Positions 8,487-18,156 of a stretch of 64,000 nucleotides of DNA are shown here, one piece after another. The notes beneath the pieces were generated by a model. That model worked only from the letters and a program-made list of their open reading frames with translations, searched no databases and was not told the DNA's origin. The position numbers were made by a program, and so were the translations under genes. Source of the stretch: Dialister succinatiphilus YIT 11850 (GTDB lineage Bacteria; Bacillota; Negativicutes; Veillonellales; Dialisteraceae); contig NZ_JH591188.1 in NCBI RefSeq assembly GCF_000242435.1, positions 418,488 to 482,487 of the forward strand, written 5' to 3'. Position 1 is the first letter of the stretch; every line of letters begins with the position of its first letter.

Positions 8487-8534
8487 AAAAGGGACTGCGA
8501 AGAAAGGTCAATCATTTCTTTGCAGCCCTTTTTT
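8485..8534 (+). terminator. Terminator hairpin after yfbR-like gene (repeat family)
   Basis: A-tract, arms GGGACTGCGAAGAAA and TTTCTTTGCAGCCC around a short loop, then six T. Member of the dispersed hairpin family with the GAAGAAATG...CATTTCTTC type core. Confidence 0.8.
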
Positions 8535-8630
8535 CAGAAAGCACGGATTTTCTGGAGGCCTTTTTGGATTCTTCCCTTTTTATGCCATGGGGGGAAGGCG
8601 CCATGGGAACAGCCGTCCTGTGTACGAATC

Positions 8631-8695
8631 CTTATGACGATGCAGGGCATGAGAATTTTGATTAAGGCAGATTTTATGAATGAATCCATGCTTCC
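8631..8695 (+). repeat. Degenerate right half of the GGAAGC inverted-repeat element
   Basis: The sequence ATGACGATGCAGGGCATGAG followed by a T-rich part and CATGCTTCC matches, with scattered substitutions, the right half of the 159-bp element at 45907-46065 (ATGACGAAGCAGTGCATGAA ... CAGTGCTTCC). The left half is absent. The rest of the 8535-8771 gap holds only the promoter of the next gene. Confidence 0.6.
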
Positions 8696-8698
8696 TTA

Positions 8699-8727
8699 TA
8701 GACAGAAGGAACATGGGAGTGTATAAT
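8699..8727 (+). promoter_or_regulatory. Promoter of the amino-acid-binding lipoprotein gene
   Basis: TAGACA (8699-8704), 17-base spacer, TATAAT (8722-8727). The -35 box lies four bases beyond the end of the degenerate inverted-repeat remnant. Confidence 0.6.
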
Positions 8728-8771
8728 TATTTACATAAAACGTATAAATTGCATAAAAATGAGGTGCTCCT

Positions 8772-9596
8772 ATGAAACTTTGGAAAAAAGGCATATTGAT
8801 TACATCGGCTCTTCTGCTGGCGGCAGGCATGATGGCAGGCTGCGGCGGAGAAAAACAGGCCGCTTCCTCCGCTTCCGGAAAAAATGTGCTGAAGGTAGCT
8901 ACCAATGCCACCTATGTGCCCTTTGAATTCAAAACAAAGGACGGCAAGGATTATACAGGCTATGAAATCGACGTGGTCAGGGCGGTGGCAAAGGAAATGG
9001 GCCGGGATGTGGAGTTTAGAAACATTGCCTTCGACGGTCTCATCCCATCCCTCCAGTCTAAGGAAGTGGATATGTCTGCTTCCGGTATGACGGCTACGAA
9101 AGAAAGGGCGGAAAAAATCCTTTTCGCGGCTCCTTTCTATGAAACCAAGCTGGCAGTGGTCACCAAGGCAGACAGTGACATCCACTCTGTAGATGACATG
9201 AACAAGGGCCAGGAAATTGCCGTGCAGGTAGGCACCACAGCTGCCTACTACGCCCAGGATAAGGGTATGAAAACAAGAAACTTCGATCACTCTTCCGATA
9301 TTATTATGGAACTGAAAGCCGGCGGCGCTGTAGCAGGCATTCTGGATAAACCGGCGGCCGATTACTTCGTAGCCACCGATGGCAAAGGCGCTTTCCGGGT
9401 GGTGGATGTGCCGGACTCCAAGGTCCAGTACTTCGCCTTCGGCTTCAACAAGGACAATAAACAGCTGCAGCAGGAAGTCAATAAAGCCATTGCGAACCTG
9501 AAACAGAAGGGTACGCTGAATGAACTTCATGAAAAATGGTTCAAGACGCCGCTCCCCGATATGCCGGCCACTGCAGAAGAAGCCCTGGGCATCTGA
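8772..9596 (+). CDS. Amino-acid ABC transporter substrate-binding lipoprotein
   Basis: 274 residues. N-terminal lipoprotein signal peptide with Cys near residue 23 (MMAGCGG), then a PBP2 (HisJ/GlnH type) fold: NATYVPFEFKTKDGKDYTGY, YEIDVVRAVAKEMG, MTATKERAEKILFAAPFY and the VQVGTTAAYYA hinge region are typical. It would bind a polar or basic amino acid in the periplasm. No permease or ATPase gene is adjacent: the gene has its own promoter and terminator, so it is an orphan binding protein serving a transporter encoded elsewhere. Confidence 0.85.
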   Translation: MKLWKKGILITSALLLAAGMMAGCGGEKQAASSASGKNVLKVATNATYVPFEFKTKDGKDYTGYEIDVVRAVAKEMGRDVEFRNIAFDGLIPSLQSKEVDMSASGMTATKERAEKILFAAPFYETKLAVVTKADSDIHSVDDMNKGQEIAVQVGTTAAYYAQDKGMKTRNFDHSSDIIMELKAGGAVAGILDKPAADYFVATDGKGAFRVVDVPDSKVQYFAFGFNKDNKQLQQEVNKAIANLKQKGTLNELHEKWFKTPLPDMPATAEEALGI

Positions 9597-9603
9597 TAGA
9601 CAT

Positions 9604-9635
9604 AAAAAAGAGCTCCCGAAAGGGGCTCTTTTTTA
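9604..9635 (+). terminator. Intrinsic terminator after the binding-protein gene
   Basis: A6-GAGC...CCC, GAAA loop, GGGGCTC and six T; symmetric enough to act on both strands. Confidence 0.85.
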
Positions 9636-10180
9636 GTGAGCTGGTGGACTGGCAGGACAGCTATCCGCTATCCGCTATCCGCTTCCCGCCGACTGGTACT
9701 TATTACCGATTGTCTCATATGCTTCGGGTACCGAGATTCTTCACTTCGCTCAGAATGGCGACACCGGCGGGAAGGGAAAGCCGTAACACCGTCTGATTTC
9801 TAACGTCAAATTCACGCCCCTATCCTCCGTCGCCTAACGGCGTGCACAGCGAACAGATTTTGAAGGAGCGAAAGCGACGCACAAAATGTAGTGAGTCGTT
9901 TCTCCACGGGAAAGCATGTCACTGGATTCTCGGGTCCCTATGCTCCCCTACGAATCCAGTTCCTTTGCCACTCTTTAGGGGCCATCCCCTTTCTTAGGAA
10001 GGGGGCTTTATCACTTCGCCATGCAGTACTGGAGACACAAAGGTAAATTCCGTAACGCTGCCTTTATATTCATCGCCGAAGGCGATACCACAACCCTCGG
10101 GCCCTAGGCCCGTCAAACCTGAGAACCTTCCGGCCTTTAGGCCGGTCAATCTTAATAACCTTTGCGCCTTAAGGGCGCAG
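9636..10180. repeat. Mosaic palindromic intergenic block R1
   Basis: 545 bases without a gene. It holds the microrepeat CTATCCG three times, the CCGAGATTCTTCACTTCGCT sequence known from many genomes as spurious HSERSEESR-type ORFs, and then a series of short perfect palindromes (GGGCCCTAGGCCC, CCGGCCTTTAGGCCGG, GCGCCTTAAGGGCGC) joined by a TCAA-n-CTT-n-AACC linker. Related blocks lie near 14045, 26463, 27742, 45640 and 61205. Confidence 0.75.
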
Positions 10181-10185
10181 GACCC

Positions 10186-13100
10186 CTACATCTTCTCCAC
10201 TTCTATGGCTTTCCCGTAGGTGAAGGACCAGAGGTAGAGGTGGGACACCGGTTTGCCCAGCAGTTTTTCTGCTGCTTCTCCATAGACCTGGAGCTGGATT
10301 TTGTAATGCTCTTTCAGCTCTTCTTCTGTCATGGTGCGGTCGGTTTTGTAGTCGATGATGATGAAATCCTTTTCGTATTCCAGAAGACAGTCCATAACGC
10401 CCTGGAGGAAAATATTTTCTCCTTCTTCACATTTCGGGTAGAAGGAACGGGCTGGGAGAAGGATGGAAAAAGGCATTTCTTTGCGGATGTGGGAGGCGGT
10501 TTTCATCTTTTCTGCCAGCGGTCCTCTGGCGAAGGCAAGGAGGGAGGACAGGGGGCTGGGTTTTCTCTTTTGAGAGAGAAGGATTTTCCCTTCCTCTTCG
10601 GTGAAAACCTTCTCTTCCACCAGCTGCCGCAGGGCGGCTTTCAGGGATTCTGCATCGGCTGGAAGGGTGGTGAAGTCTATCATTTCCATGGCTTTATGCA
10701 TGAGGGTGCCGAAAGAGGTGCCCTGGTATTTCGTTTCATCGCCTGAGAGGAAGAGGGGCGGTGCCGCATAGTCTGCGTCCAGACTGTCTCCATCATCTGC
10801 CAGTATCACCGAAGGCTGCGGCGGCTCATCGCTTGCTGCATATTCTGCCAGTTCCCGGAGGTGCACGGCGGCAGTGGCAGTGAGCTTGGCCGGCGTTTCG
10901 AGGGCACCTTGCCAGGGGTAGGTCCAGGAGAGCTGGGCGTCCATCCAGTCTGGCGCCTTGGCTGGAAGATGAGCGAGGAAATGGGAAAGCTCTGTTTTTT
11001 CTTCCCGATTTTCTTCCTTTGGTGACGGAAGGAGGCTGTCCTTTCCGTTTATAGGGGAAGCCTCTTTTTCGTCTTCTGTGAGAAGGTCCATCTGGCTGGT
11101 GATGGAAAAGGAAAAGCGGGAGTGGTCTCTTGGGGCGTCGTTCCGATAGGAAGGGATTTTTCCTGCCCTGTCCCAGGCATCTTTCATGGTGCGGTGCCGC
11201 AGGGCGGCGGGCATGATCCAGTCCAAAAAGGATTTGGCGTTGGCCGTGAGGTGGGCAGGAAGAGGAGAAAGGGCCTCACCGGATCCGGCAGAGGAAAGGG
11301 ACGTGGTCCAGCGGTCCAGGTCCGAGGCAGCGTCTTTCATGACCGCTGTAACGAAGAGCTTGTCCCGGGCCCTTGTCATGGCCACGTAGAGAAGGCGGGC
11401 TTCCTCAGCCAGGTTTTCTCTGTGGGACGCTTCCCTGAGGGCATACCAGTACAGGCTGGGCCAGCGGACCCTGTTCTTTTTGTCGTAGTACTGGATGCCA
11501 AGGCCCAGGTCTTTATGACAAATCGCAGTCTGCCAGGTATCCCGAAGGTTGAATTCTTTCCGGGCATCTGCCAGGAAGACCACGGGAAATTCAAGGCCCT
11601 TGCTCTTGTGGATGGTCATAATGTGGACAGAGTCGGGCACGGCAGAAATAGCCAGGGCTTTGAAAGATTTCTTTTCCTTTTTCAGCTTGGACAGATAGTT
11701 CAGGAAGGAGTAGAGCCCGCTTTGCGGGGCGCTGTCCCGCTCCAGAGCCAGATGGTAGAAGGAAAGGATATGCCCTGCCCGCCAGGCGCCGCCGGAAAGG
11801 CCGGATACATAGGTGAGGTAGTCCGTATCTCCCAGTATACGGCGCAGCAGGGGCGCTGTGCCGTCCTGCATGCCGTTTTCCCGCCAGTCACGGTAATGGT
11901 GGAGGAATCGGTGGAGCTTCTCTTCCTTTTCTTTCGAAAGGACCGATGATGTAAGGACGGGCCAGAGGTTCGTCTCTCCCTGACGTACCTTTTCCAGATA
12001 AAGGAGGGAAAGGTCCTTTTCGTCCAGCCCTGCAAAGAAGGAGCGGAGTACTGCTGCCAGGGCCAGGTCCTGCCGGGGATTGTCCAGAATTTTTAAAAGG
12101 GCCCACAGGACTTCCACTTCGCTGTTTTCCATGAAGTCTTCTTCCTTATCAGAAACGGCGGGAATGTGGTTCTCTTCCAGCACCTTCATGAGCTGAGGCC
12201 CTTTTCCGGCAATGGAACGGAGAAGGATGACAATATCCCCATACTTTATGGGTCGGAAGGTGCCGTTTTTTTCCATCACCATGCCGCCGTCCATGATTTC
12301 ATGGATACGGCGGGCGATGAGGCGCCCTTCCAGCGCTATATTTTCCAAGTCCCGCACATCTTCGGACACCTCCGCATCTTTGAGGCCCTCCCTGTCGATG
12401 AGGTCCATGGAAACGCTGCCGCCCACATAGGACAGGGGCCTTTCTTCTTCATGGCGGCCGGCATAGAGGGCTTCCGCATCGCCGTAGTCCAGCTCCAGGG
12501 ATTTGGCTGTCATGATCTGGCGGAAAATGAAATTGATGGACGAAAGAATGGCGGCGTCGCTTCGAAAATTGCGGTTCAGGTCGATTCGATGGCAAGGGGC
12601 GTCTTTATCCAGGGAATAGGTGTGGTATTTCTCAAGGAAAATGGTGGGATCCGCCTGGCGGAAGCGGTAAATGCTCTGCTTGATATCGCCCACCATGAAG
12701 CGGCTGCTGCCGCTCGATACCAGGGCGGTAATGAGTTCCTGCACGCCGTTGGTGTCCTGGTATTCATCAATCATCACTTCCTTGAACTGGCGGCGGATGG
12801 ACAGGGCGGCGGCAGAAGGGAAAAGGGCCGCCTTTTCCGGCGTGAAATGAGGATTATCCCTGTCCAGAAGGATGTCCAGGGCGTAATGCTCCATGTCATT
12901 GAAATCCATGAGGCCTTCCTGCTTCTTCCTGGTCCTGAGGGCGGCAGAAAAATCCAGGGCCAGACGGGAAAGGACGGTGACTGTGGGAAGCATGGCTGCC
13001 GTTTCAGAAATCCATTGCTTTTCCGGTATCTGGGCAAAGGGGGCAATTTCCTTCTGCCACAGCTTTTTGGCGCCCTCCCGAAGGGTCTTGATGGTTTCCG

Positions 13101-14040
13101 CCTCCGGCGATTTGGTGAAATCGGCGGGTTTGGCAAAATGGTAGGCTTCCGCCTGGGCCTTGCTCATACTTTTCAGCCGGTCAAAGGTAAAAGAAGGCAG
13201 GGAAAACCAGTCCTTCCAGCTTTTCATGGCAGAAAGGGTAGAAAAATAGGCATATTCATTGCTCATCTGCTCGCCGTATACCGCTTTTGCGGCGGGGCTC
13301 ATTTCCATGATGGCAAATATCTGGCGATAGGAGTCCATAATCTTTTCGGAAAGGGACATGAGCTTTTCCAGTACTGGCCTGTCCCAGGCAAGGTCATCCA
13401 TGGTGGCCTTTTCCGGAATGCGGTAGTGGGAAGGAAGGCGGCGAATCCAGTCCTCCGGAAAGGGGAGGGAGGAGGCAAAATGGAAAATGCGGAGCACCAT
13501 ATCCTTTAAGGCCCGGTCCTGGTAGCGGTCGGCAAAAAGGTCGACGGTGTCAAGAAAATGGACATCTCCCTTTTCATACCATTTCTCCAGTACTGAGGAC
13601 AGCACGTCATCTTCCAGCAGGAATTCCTCATTTTCGTCGGAAATAATCCTTGTTTTCGGATCCAGGTCCAGAAGGTAGAAATACTGGCGGATAATGGACT
13701 GGAAATAAGAATCCAGCGTAGAAATCTGGGCGCTTCCCAGGAGGGAAATCTGTTTTTCCAGATGGCGGATCCGCCCTTCATCATCTGCTTCGTCGGCTTC
13801 CTTCAAGGCGTCGGACAAAGCCTGGGAAATACGGGCTTTCATTTCGCTGGCGGCGGCTTTCGTGAAGGTAAGCACCAGAAGCTCATTAATATCCGTATGG
13901 TTTGCAGGATCCTTGACCAGACGGGCAATCCGTTCCGTAAGGACCGCTGTTTTTCCACTGCCGGCGGCAGCAGAAAGAAGAAGATTCTTCCCTCTCACCG
14001 AAAGGGCTTCTTCCTGTTCTTTTGTCCAGTGGTTACTCAT
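10186..14040 (-). CDS. addA: ATP-dependent helicase/nuclease subunit A (AddA)
   Basis: 1284 residues, the usual AddA size. UvrD-type motifs: Walker A LLSAAAGSGKTAVLTERI (about 18-35), Walker B MIDEYQDTNGVQ, motif V HKSKGLEFPVVF, motif VI LLYVAMTRARDKL. The C-terminal RecB-like nuclease has FIIIDYKTD and a following QLQVYGEA. AddAB processes double-strand ends for RecA and replaces RecBCD in Firmicutes. It stands downstream of addB on the same strand but is separated from it by a 487-base palindromic repeat block, unlike the usual overlapping addB-addA pair. Confidence 0.95.
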   Translation of the reverse strand: MSNHWTKEQEEALSVRGKNLLLSAAAGSGKTAVLTERIARLVKDPANHTDINELLVLTFTKAAASEMKARISQALSDALKEADEADDEGRIRHLEKQISLLGSAQISTLDSYFQSIIRQYFYLLDLDPKTRIISDENEEFLLEDDVLSSVLEKWYEKGDVHFLDTVDLFADRYQDRALKDMVLRIFHFASSLPFPEDWIRRLPSHYRIPEKATMDDLAWDRPVLEKLMSLSEKIMDSYRQIFAIMEMSPAAKAVYGEQMSNEYAYFSTLSAMKSWKDWFSLPSFTFDRLKSMSKAQAEAYHFAKPADFTKSPEAETIKTLREGAKKLWQKEIAPFAQIPEKQWISETAAMLPTVTVLSRLALDFSAALRTRKKQEGLMDFNDMEHYALDILLDRDNPHFTPEKAALFPSAAALSIRRQFKEVMIDEYQDTNGVQELITALVSSGSSRFMVGDIKQSIYRFRQADPTIFLEKYHTYSLDKDAPCHRIDLNRNFRSDAAILSSINFIFRQIMTAKSLELDYGDAEALYAGRHEEERPLSYVGGSVSMDLIDREGLKDAEVSEDVRDLENIALEGRLIARRIHEIMDGGMVMEKNGTFRPIKYGDIVILLRSIAGKGPQLMKVLEENHIPAVSDKEEDFMENSEVEVLWALLKILDNPRQDLALAAVLRSFFAGLDEKDLSLLYLEKVRQGETNLWPVLTSSVLSKEKEEKLHRFLHHYRDWRENGMQDGTAPLLRRILGDTDYLTYVSGLSGGAWRAGHILSFYHLALERDSAPQSGLYSFLNYLSKLKKEKKSFKALAISAVPDSVHIMTIHKSKGLEFPVVFLADARKEFNLRDTWQTAICHKDLGLGIQYYDKKNRVRWPSLYWYALREASHRENLAEEARLLYVAMTRARDKLFVTAVMKDAASDLDRWTTSLSSAGSGEALSPLPAHLTANAKSFLDWIMPAALRHRTMKDAWDRAGKIPSYRNDAPRDHSRFSFSITSQMDLLTEDEKEASPINGKDSLLPSPKEENREEKTELSHFLAHLPAKAPDWMDAQLSWTYPWQGALETPAKLTATAAVHLRELAEYAASDEPPQPSVILADDGDSLDADYAAPPLFLSGDETKYQGTSFGTLMHKAMEMIDFTTLPADAESLKAALRQLVEEKVFTEEEGKILLSQKRKPSPLSSLLAFARGPLAEKMKTASHIRKEMPFSILLPARSFYPKCEEGENIFLQGVMDCLLEYEKDFIIIDYKTDRTMTEEELKEHYKIQLQVYGEAAEKLLGKPVSHLYLWSFTYGKAIEVEKM

Positions 14041-14044
14041 AGTA

Positions 14045-14527
14045 TTTCTCCTTTCAGTGAGGCCATAGTGTGCTGATGTATTCGTGTGCTGGTGGGACAG
14101 TGGGAGAGTGAGGGGGCTGTCGGCTTCCGGCTCCCGGCTCCACGCTGGCTGGTATTTACTAACTTTTGTGTCACTATCGGCAGGTGCTGACGTTCAGGAT
14201 GATGGGTGGGAGGCGGGGAGGAAAGCGTAACGCAGGCTCCTTCCCGCAGACCAGTATTTACTACCGATTGTCTCATATGCTTCGAGTACCGAGATTCTTT
14301 GCTTCGCTCAGAATGACGAGCCCGGCGGGAAAGGGGCCGCGAAGCGGCATACATATTCACCGCCGAAGGCGATACCCCCCCTCTGAACCCTTTGAACCGA
14401 CACGCCCATCAGGGCGTGTCAAATGGCGATACCACCACCCTCGGAGGCGAAGGCCAATGATGCCCCTTGAGCGAAGCGAACACAACCTGCTGCGGAGCGG
14501 CCATAACCTTCGGGGCCGCCGGCCCCG
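14045..14527. repeat. Mosaic palindromic block R2 between addB and addA
   Basis: The only large gap in the addBA pair. It has the GATTCTTTGCTTCGCTCAGA motif, CTCATATGCTTCGAGTACCG, and palindromes such as GACACGCCC/GGGCGTGTC and GGGGCCGCCGGCCCC joined by GTCAACCTT. Apparent ORFs here (one containing HSERSKESR) are spurious. No promoter for addA was recognised inside, so read-through from addB is likely. Confidence 0.75.
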
Positions 14528-17500
14528 TCAACCTTCCCCTTTTGAACCCTCTGAACTCTCTGGTCCTTGGGGTTTCTCCATTGCCCTTTCCGCCAGCTGT
14601 TTTTTCAGTTCCCTGTCGGTGGGAAGATTGACATAGTCGTAGCTTTCCCCTTCACCTTTTGGATCGAAGCGGCAGATGGCATGGAAGGGGCAGTAGGTGC
14701 AGGGTACCTGGTTTTTGTATCGTACCGGACGGATGGGGATATGGCCTTTTTCCATGTGATGATAGATTTCCAGCAGTTTTCTTTTCACTATGGTGAGAAG
14801 GTTTTGGAAATCTTCGGCAGACAGAGTGGAGGCGGTCTGGGTGAGAGTGCCTTTCCCTGACAATTTGACAGGGAGGAAGGAGTCCTCCTCTCCGGCGGCA
14901 CCATCGAGGCGGCGCAGGATGTCGGTGTCGGAAAGAATCCAGCCGGAGGTATACTCCTTATCTTTCAGCGGCGGATTTCCTCCCGGCGGCACGGCAGGGA
15001 GGCTCTTCACATCGCCGGACAGGTAGATGTACATGAGGGCGGCGGGAAGAAGTCCCCCGCCTCCTTCTTCTTCCACGTCCAAAAGGTAGGTGAGAAGCTG
15101 CAGTTTCAGCCCTGCCACTGCTTCCTGAAGGGTGGCGGTGGTATGACCGGTTTTGTAGTCGAAAATGGCCACGGCCTCCCCGCAGCTGTCGATACGGTCG
15201 ATTTTGCCGTTCAGGGTGAACGTATCCTTTTCGCCGGAAAGGTGAAGGTAGAATTCCTTTTCCAGCGCCTTTGTGTCAAAGGAGCTGTTCTGACTCCATT
15301 TGCGGAGGGCTGTAAGGGAGCGGCGGAAAGTTTCGTTCAGTGCCTTTTCCGTATAACGGGAGGCGCCGTCGGCGTGGAGGGCACCGTAGCGGACCTTGGG
15401 GGCCAGGCGGGAGGCAATGGTTTCTGAAAGATTCTGGATATCTTCGTCCGTGGCATCCCGCCACTGTTTCTTTTCTTTTGACAGGGACTGCCCGAACTGG
15501 TGGAGTCCTGCATGCAGATAGCTGCCGAAATCCATGGATTCCATTTCCCCTTCGTCCCGTTTGTCGATTTTAAGTCCGTAACGGACAAAGTACATGAAGG
15601 GGCAGCGGCGGTAGTTTTCAAAGCGGGTGACAGAACCGAAGAAGCGGCCCTGGGGCTTGAAAAGCTGATCCGCCAGGTCTTTCGGAAGGGGCGGCGCCTC
15701 GTTTTTGTACTGGTATCCGGCGAGGGCGTCCTTCACATCCTCTTCATAGCCATTATCCCGGGCCCAGCGGACCAGGGCGGCCCAGGGAGAGTTTTTCTCG
15801 GGGATTTTCTCCCGGAGAAGGGCAGGAAGAAGGGAGAGGGCCTGCCGGGGATTGGCGAAATAGGAGCGGTCCGTTTCCCTATCCTCCGGCGTCAAGGTGC
15901 GCTCCTCCGAGGTATAGCCCAGGCGGCGGAGCTGGGAAAGGAGGAAAGAAGGCTCCGTGTCATTGTGGTCATCGTTCACGGAAGGCATGGTCATGTACAG
16001 CACCTTCTCTGCCCTGGTGAGGGCCAGGTAGGTGAAGAACTGCTCTTTATGCACTTCCTCCAGCAGGCTTTCACCGAAAATGAGGCGGCTGTCTTTGAAA
16101 ATCTTCTGCCGCTCCAGCTCGGTGAAGAAGCCTCCTTCCTCCACGCGGCGGGGAAATTCCCCTTCTACGGTGCCGGGAATGAAGACAGCTGCAGCTTCCA
16201 TGGCATAGCCCCTGTCCATGCCGGTGACGGTGACATGGTCCAGGGTAGGGGGGATGGTGGAGTAGGTGAGGGCAGTGAGGCCGTCTTCGAAGATGGAGAG
16301 AAAATTTTTTTCTGAAATCTCGTCATCACCAGCGGTGTGGACGATTTCATCCAGAAGGGAAAGGATTTTCTTCCACACCTGCAGGTGAGGACGAAGGTTG
16401 GTGCGGAGCGCTTCCTTTTCATCCATGGCTGAGAGGGTGTCCGGTATCTTTTTATCCATCATCCACTGGTAGAGGAGGCGGCAGCGGTCTTTAGACTTTG
16501 GGCTCTGGCTCCATTTTTCTGCCAGTTCGTCCAGCATGGCAGTGAGGCGGGTGCGCCAGGCATTGACCTCTGTGAGCTTTGCCTGTTCTTTTTCGGAAAG
16601 AGCAGGCGGCGGTGCATCCAGATCCCGGTAGGTGCGGAATTCCCATGGTTCGTGGTACTGCCAGGGGCGGATGCCATGGGAGAGCACATAATTCTCCAGC
16701 CGGTCCACCTCTTCCTCCTGCCATTCCGGAAGGAGGAAGGTTTTCAGCATGCGGAAAATGGTTTCCCGCTGCCAGCCGCTGTTTTTCCGGCTGCATTCAG
16801 CGGTGAGGAAACGGACCAGACTGTCCAGAAGCACCACCAGGGGATGGTTGTTCATAGGATGCTTCCGGTCGATGAATCCGGGGATTTCATAGCGCTTGAA
16901 GGACCGCTCCAATGTATCGTCATAGTCCTCCGGGTTTCGGAGAAGGACCAGAATATCCCTGAAACGGAGATGCCGGTCCCGCACCAGGGACAGAATGGTT
17001 CTGGAAATGAAATCCACTTCCTCAGCCCTGTGGGAGGCGGTGATGAGGTGAAGACCTTCATCGGAAGCCGGGTTGGCTGCTGGAGGAAGGGGAGAATGGG
17101 CTGCCCGCCGGTTGAAGAAAAAGCGGGCCATGGCTTTCAGGCGGGGAGAAGCAAAGCGGCAGTCCTCGGACAGGAGAATGGATGAAAAGTGGCGCTCCTC
17201 TGCGGAAAGGAGGGAGAAAAGATGGAAGGGGCGGGCAAAATTGGGATTGACTGCCGCTTCTTCCGGCCTGTCCATCTGCAGTGTCATGGTGACTTCTTCT
17301 GCCGTGTGTAAAAGGGCGTAAACAATGTGGATTTTCTGGGGCGCCATGCCGTTGAACCCGTCAATCCATACACGGGAGGAACGGAGGGTGGGAGATTTGG
17401 GAATTTCCCGGGCCAGCAGGTCGAAAAGGCTCCCTTGGTAGTCGAAGTGGTCTTTCAGGTATTGGTGGTAGGCGCGGTAAAGGAGGGAAAGGTCCTTCAT

Positions 17501-17962
17501 TTTCCGCCCCAGCGGCGTGTCGCCCTGGGCTGTGGCGGCGTTTTCCAGATCCTTCTCTGATACGCAGAACATATCCAGCTGATGGAAAAAGCCCGTCAGC
17601 TCTTCAGAAAAATGGGGCTGGGAAGCCGCTTTCATCATCATTTGCAGCTGGTCCCTGTTTTCCTCCAGAAGACGGCGGAGAATGATCTGCTGTCCAAGCG
17701 GTGACAGGGCATCGCTCACCGGCGAATGAAGCTCCTGAAATACGCGGTAGGCCAGGCGGGAAAAACCGCACACCGTTACATTGGTAAATCCTTTGCCGGG
17801 GAAGGATTCTGCCAGCCGGTACTCTGCAGTGTATGTGCCCTGGTCAGGCACCAGAAGAAAAGCCTTCCGCTCCGGATGGCCTTCCACGTATTCCCTGATT
17901 TCCCGGCAGCATCGCTCTGTTTTTCCCGTGCCAGCGCGGCCGAATATAAAATGAAGTCCCAT
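14528..17962 (-). CDS. addB: ATP-dependent nuclease subunit B (AddB)
   Basis: About 1144 residues from ATG 17962 (MGLHFIFGRAGTGKTERC); a GTG at 17980 is in frame but the GGGAG site fits the ATG. Walker A GRAGTGKT lies at the N terminus. The C-terminal nuclease has IFDYKTGHTTATLQ, and the four Cys of the AddB iron-sulphur cluster are visible: one in YRRCPFMYF and three in CTYCPFHAIC. It is the partner of AddA for recombinational repair. No strong promoter was recognised between it and the divergent MFS gene. Confidence 0.95.
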   Translation of the reverse strand: MGLHFIFGRAGTGKTERCCREIREYVEGHPERKAFLLVPDQGTYTAEYRLAESFPGKGFTNVTVCGFSRLAYRVFQELHSPVSDALSPLGQQIILRRLLEENRDQLQMMMKAASQPHFSEELTGFFHQLDMFCVSEKDLENAATAQGDTPLGRKMKDLSLLYRAYHQYLKDHFDYQGSLFDLLAREIPKSPTLRSSRVWIDGFNGMAPQKIHIVYALLHTAEEVTMTLQMDRPEEAAVNPNFARPFHLFSLLSAEERHFSSILLSEDCRFASPRLKAMARFFFNRRAAHSPLPPAANPASDEGLHLITASHRAEEVDFISRTILSLVRDRHLRFRDILVLLRNPEDYDDTLERSFKRYEIPGFIDRKHPMNNHPLVVLLDSLVRFLTAECSRKNSGWQRETIFRMLKTFLLPEWQEEEVDRLENYVLSHGIRPWQYHEPWEFRTYRDLDAPPPALSEKEQAKLTEVNAWRTRLTAMLDELAEKWSQSPKSKDRCRLLYQWMMDKKIPDTLSAMDEKEALRTNLRPHLQVWKKILSLLDEIVHTAGDDEISEKNFLSIFEDGLTALTYSTIPPTLDHVTVTGMDRGYAMEAAAVFIPGTVEGEFPRRVEEGGFFTELERQKIFKDSRLIFGESLLEEVHKEQFFTYLALTRAEKVLYMTMPSVNDDHNDTEPSFLLSQLRRLGYTSEERTLTPEDRETDRSYFANPRQALSLLPALLREKIPEKNSPWAALVRWARDNGYEEDVKDALAGYQYKNEAPPLPKDLADQLFKPQGRFFGSVTRFENYRRCPFMYFVRYGLKIDKRDEGEMESMDFGSYLHAGLHQFGQSLSKEKKQWRDATDEDIQNLSETIASRLAPKVRYGALHADGASRYTEKALNETFRRSLTALRKWSQNSSFDTKALEKEFYLHLSGEKDTFTLNGKIDRIDSCGEAVAIFDYKTGHTTATLQEAVAGLKLQLLTYLLDVEEEGGGGLLPAALMYIYLSGDVKSLPAVPPGGNPPLKDKEYTSGWILSDTDILRRLDGAAGEEDSFLPVKLSGKGTLTQTASTLSAEDFQNLLTIVKRKLLEIYHHMEKGHIPIRPVRYKNQVPCTYCPFHAICRFDPKGEGESYDYVNLPTDRELKKQLAERAMEKPQGPESSEGSKGEG

Positions 17963-18156
17963 CACTCTATCTCCCTTCACCCTGTAATATATTCATTATA
18001 CTATGACAGATAGAAAACCGCAGGAAGAAAAGGGCAGGCCCAGGGGATCAAAGTACCATGATATCCACGAGCACTGGAATATCTGAAACTGTTTACTTTC
18101 CGTCATTTTGTGATACAATAGGATTACTTCGTTGTCGTAATAATGAAAGGTATGCT

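Noticed and set aside
9636-10180. Possible CRISPR array or VNTR
   Set aside because: Repeats are palindromic but differ in sequence, with no constant repeat or unique spacer length, and no cas gene is in the window.
12166-13509. 447-codon ORF on the + strand
   Set aside because: Antisense to addA, no start signal, composition of a shadow frame.
14037-14360. 107-codon ORF containing HSERSKESR
   Set aside because: It is read out of the mosaic repeat block; this peptide is a known product of spurious ORFs over the CTTCGCTTCGCTCAG repeat.
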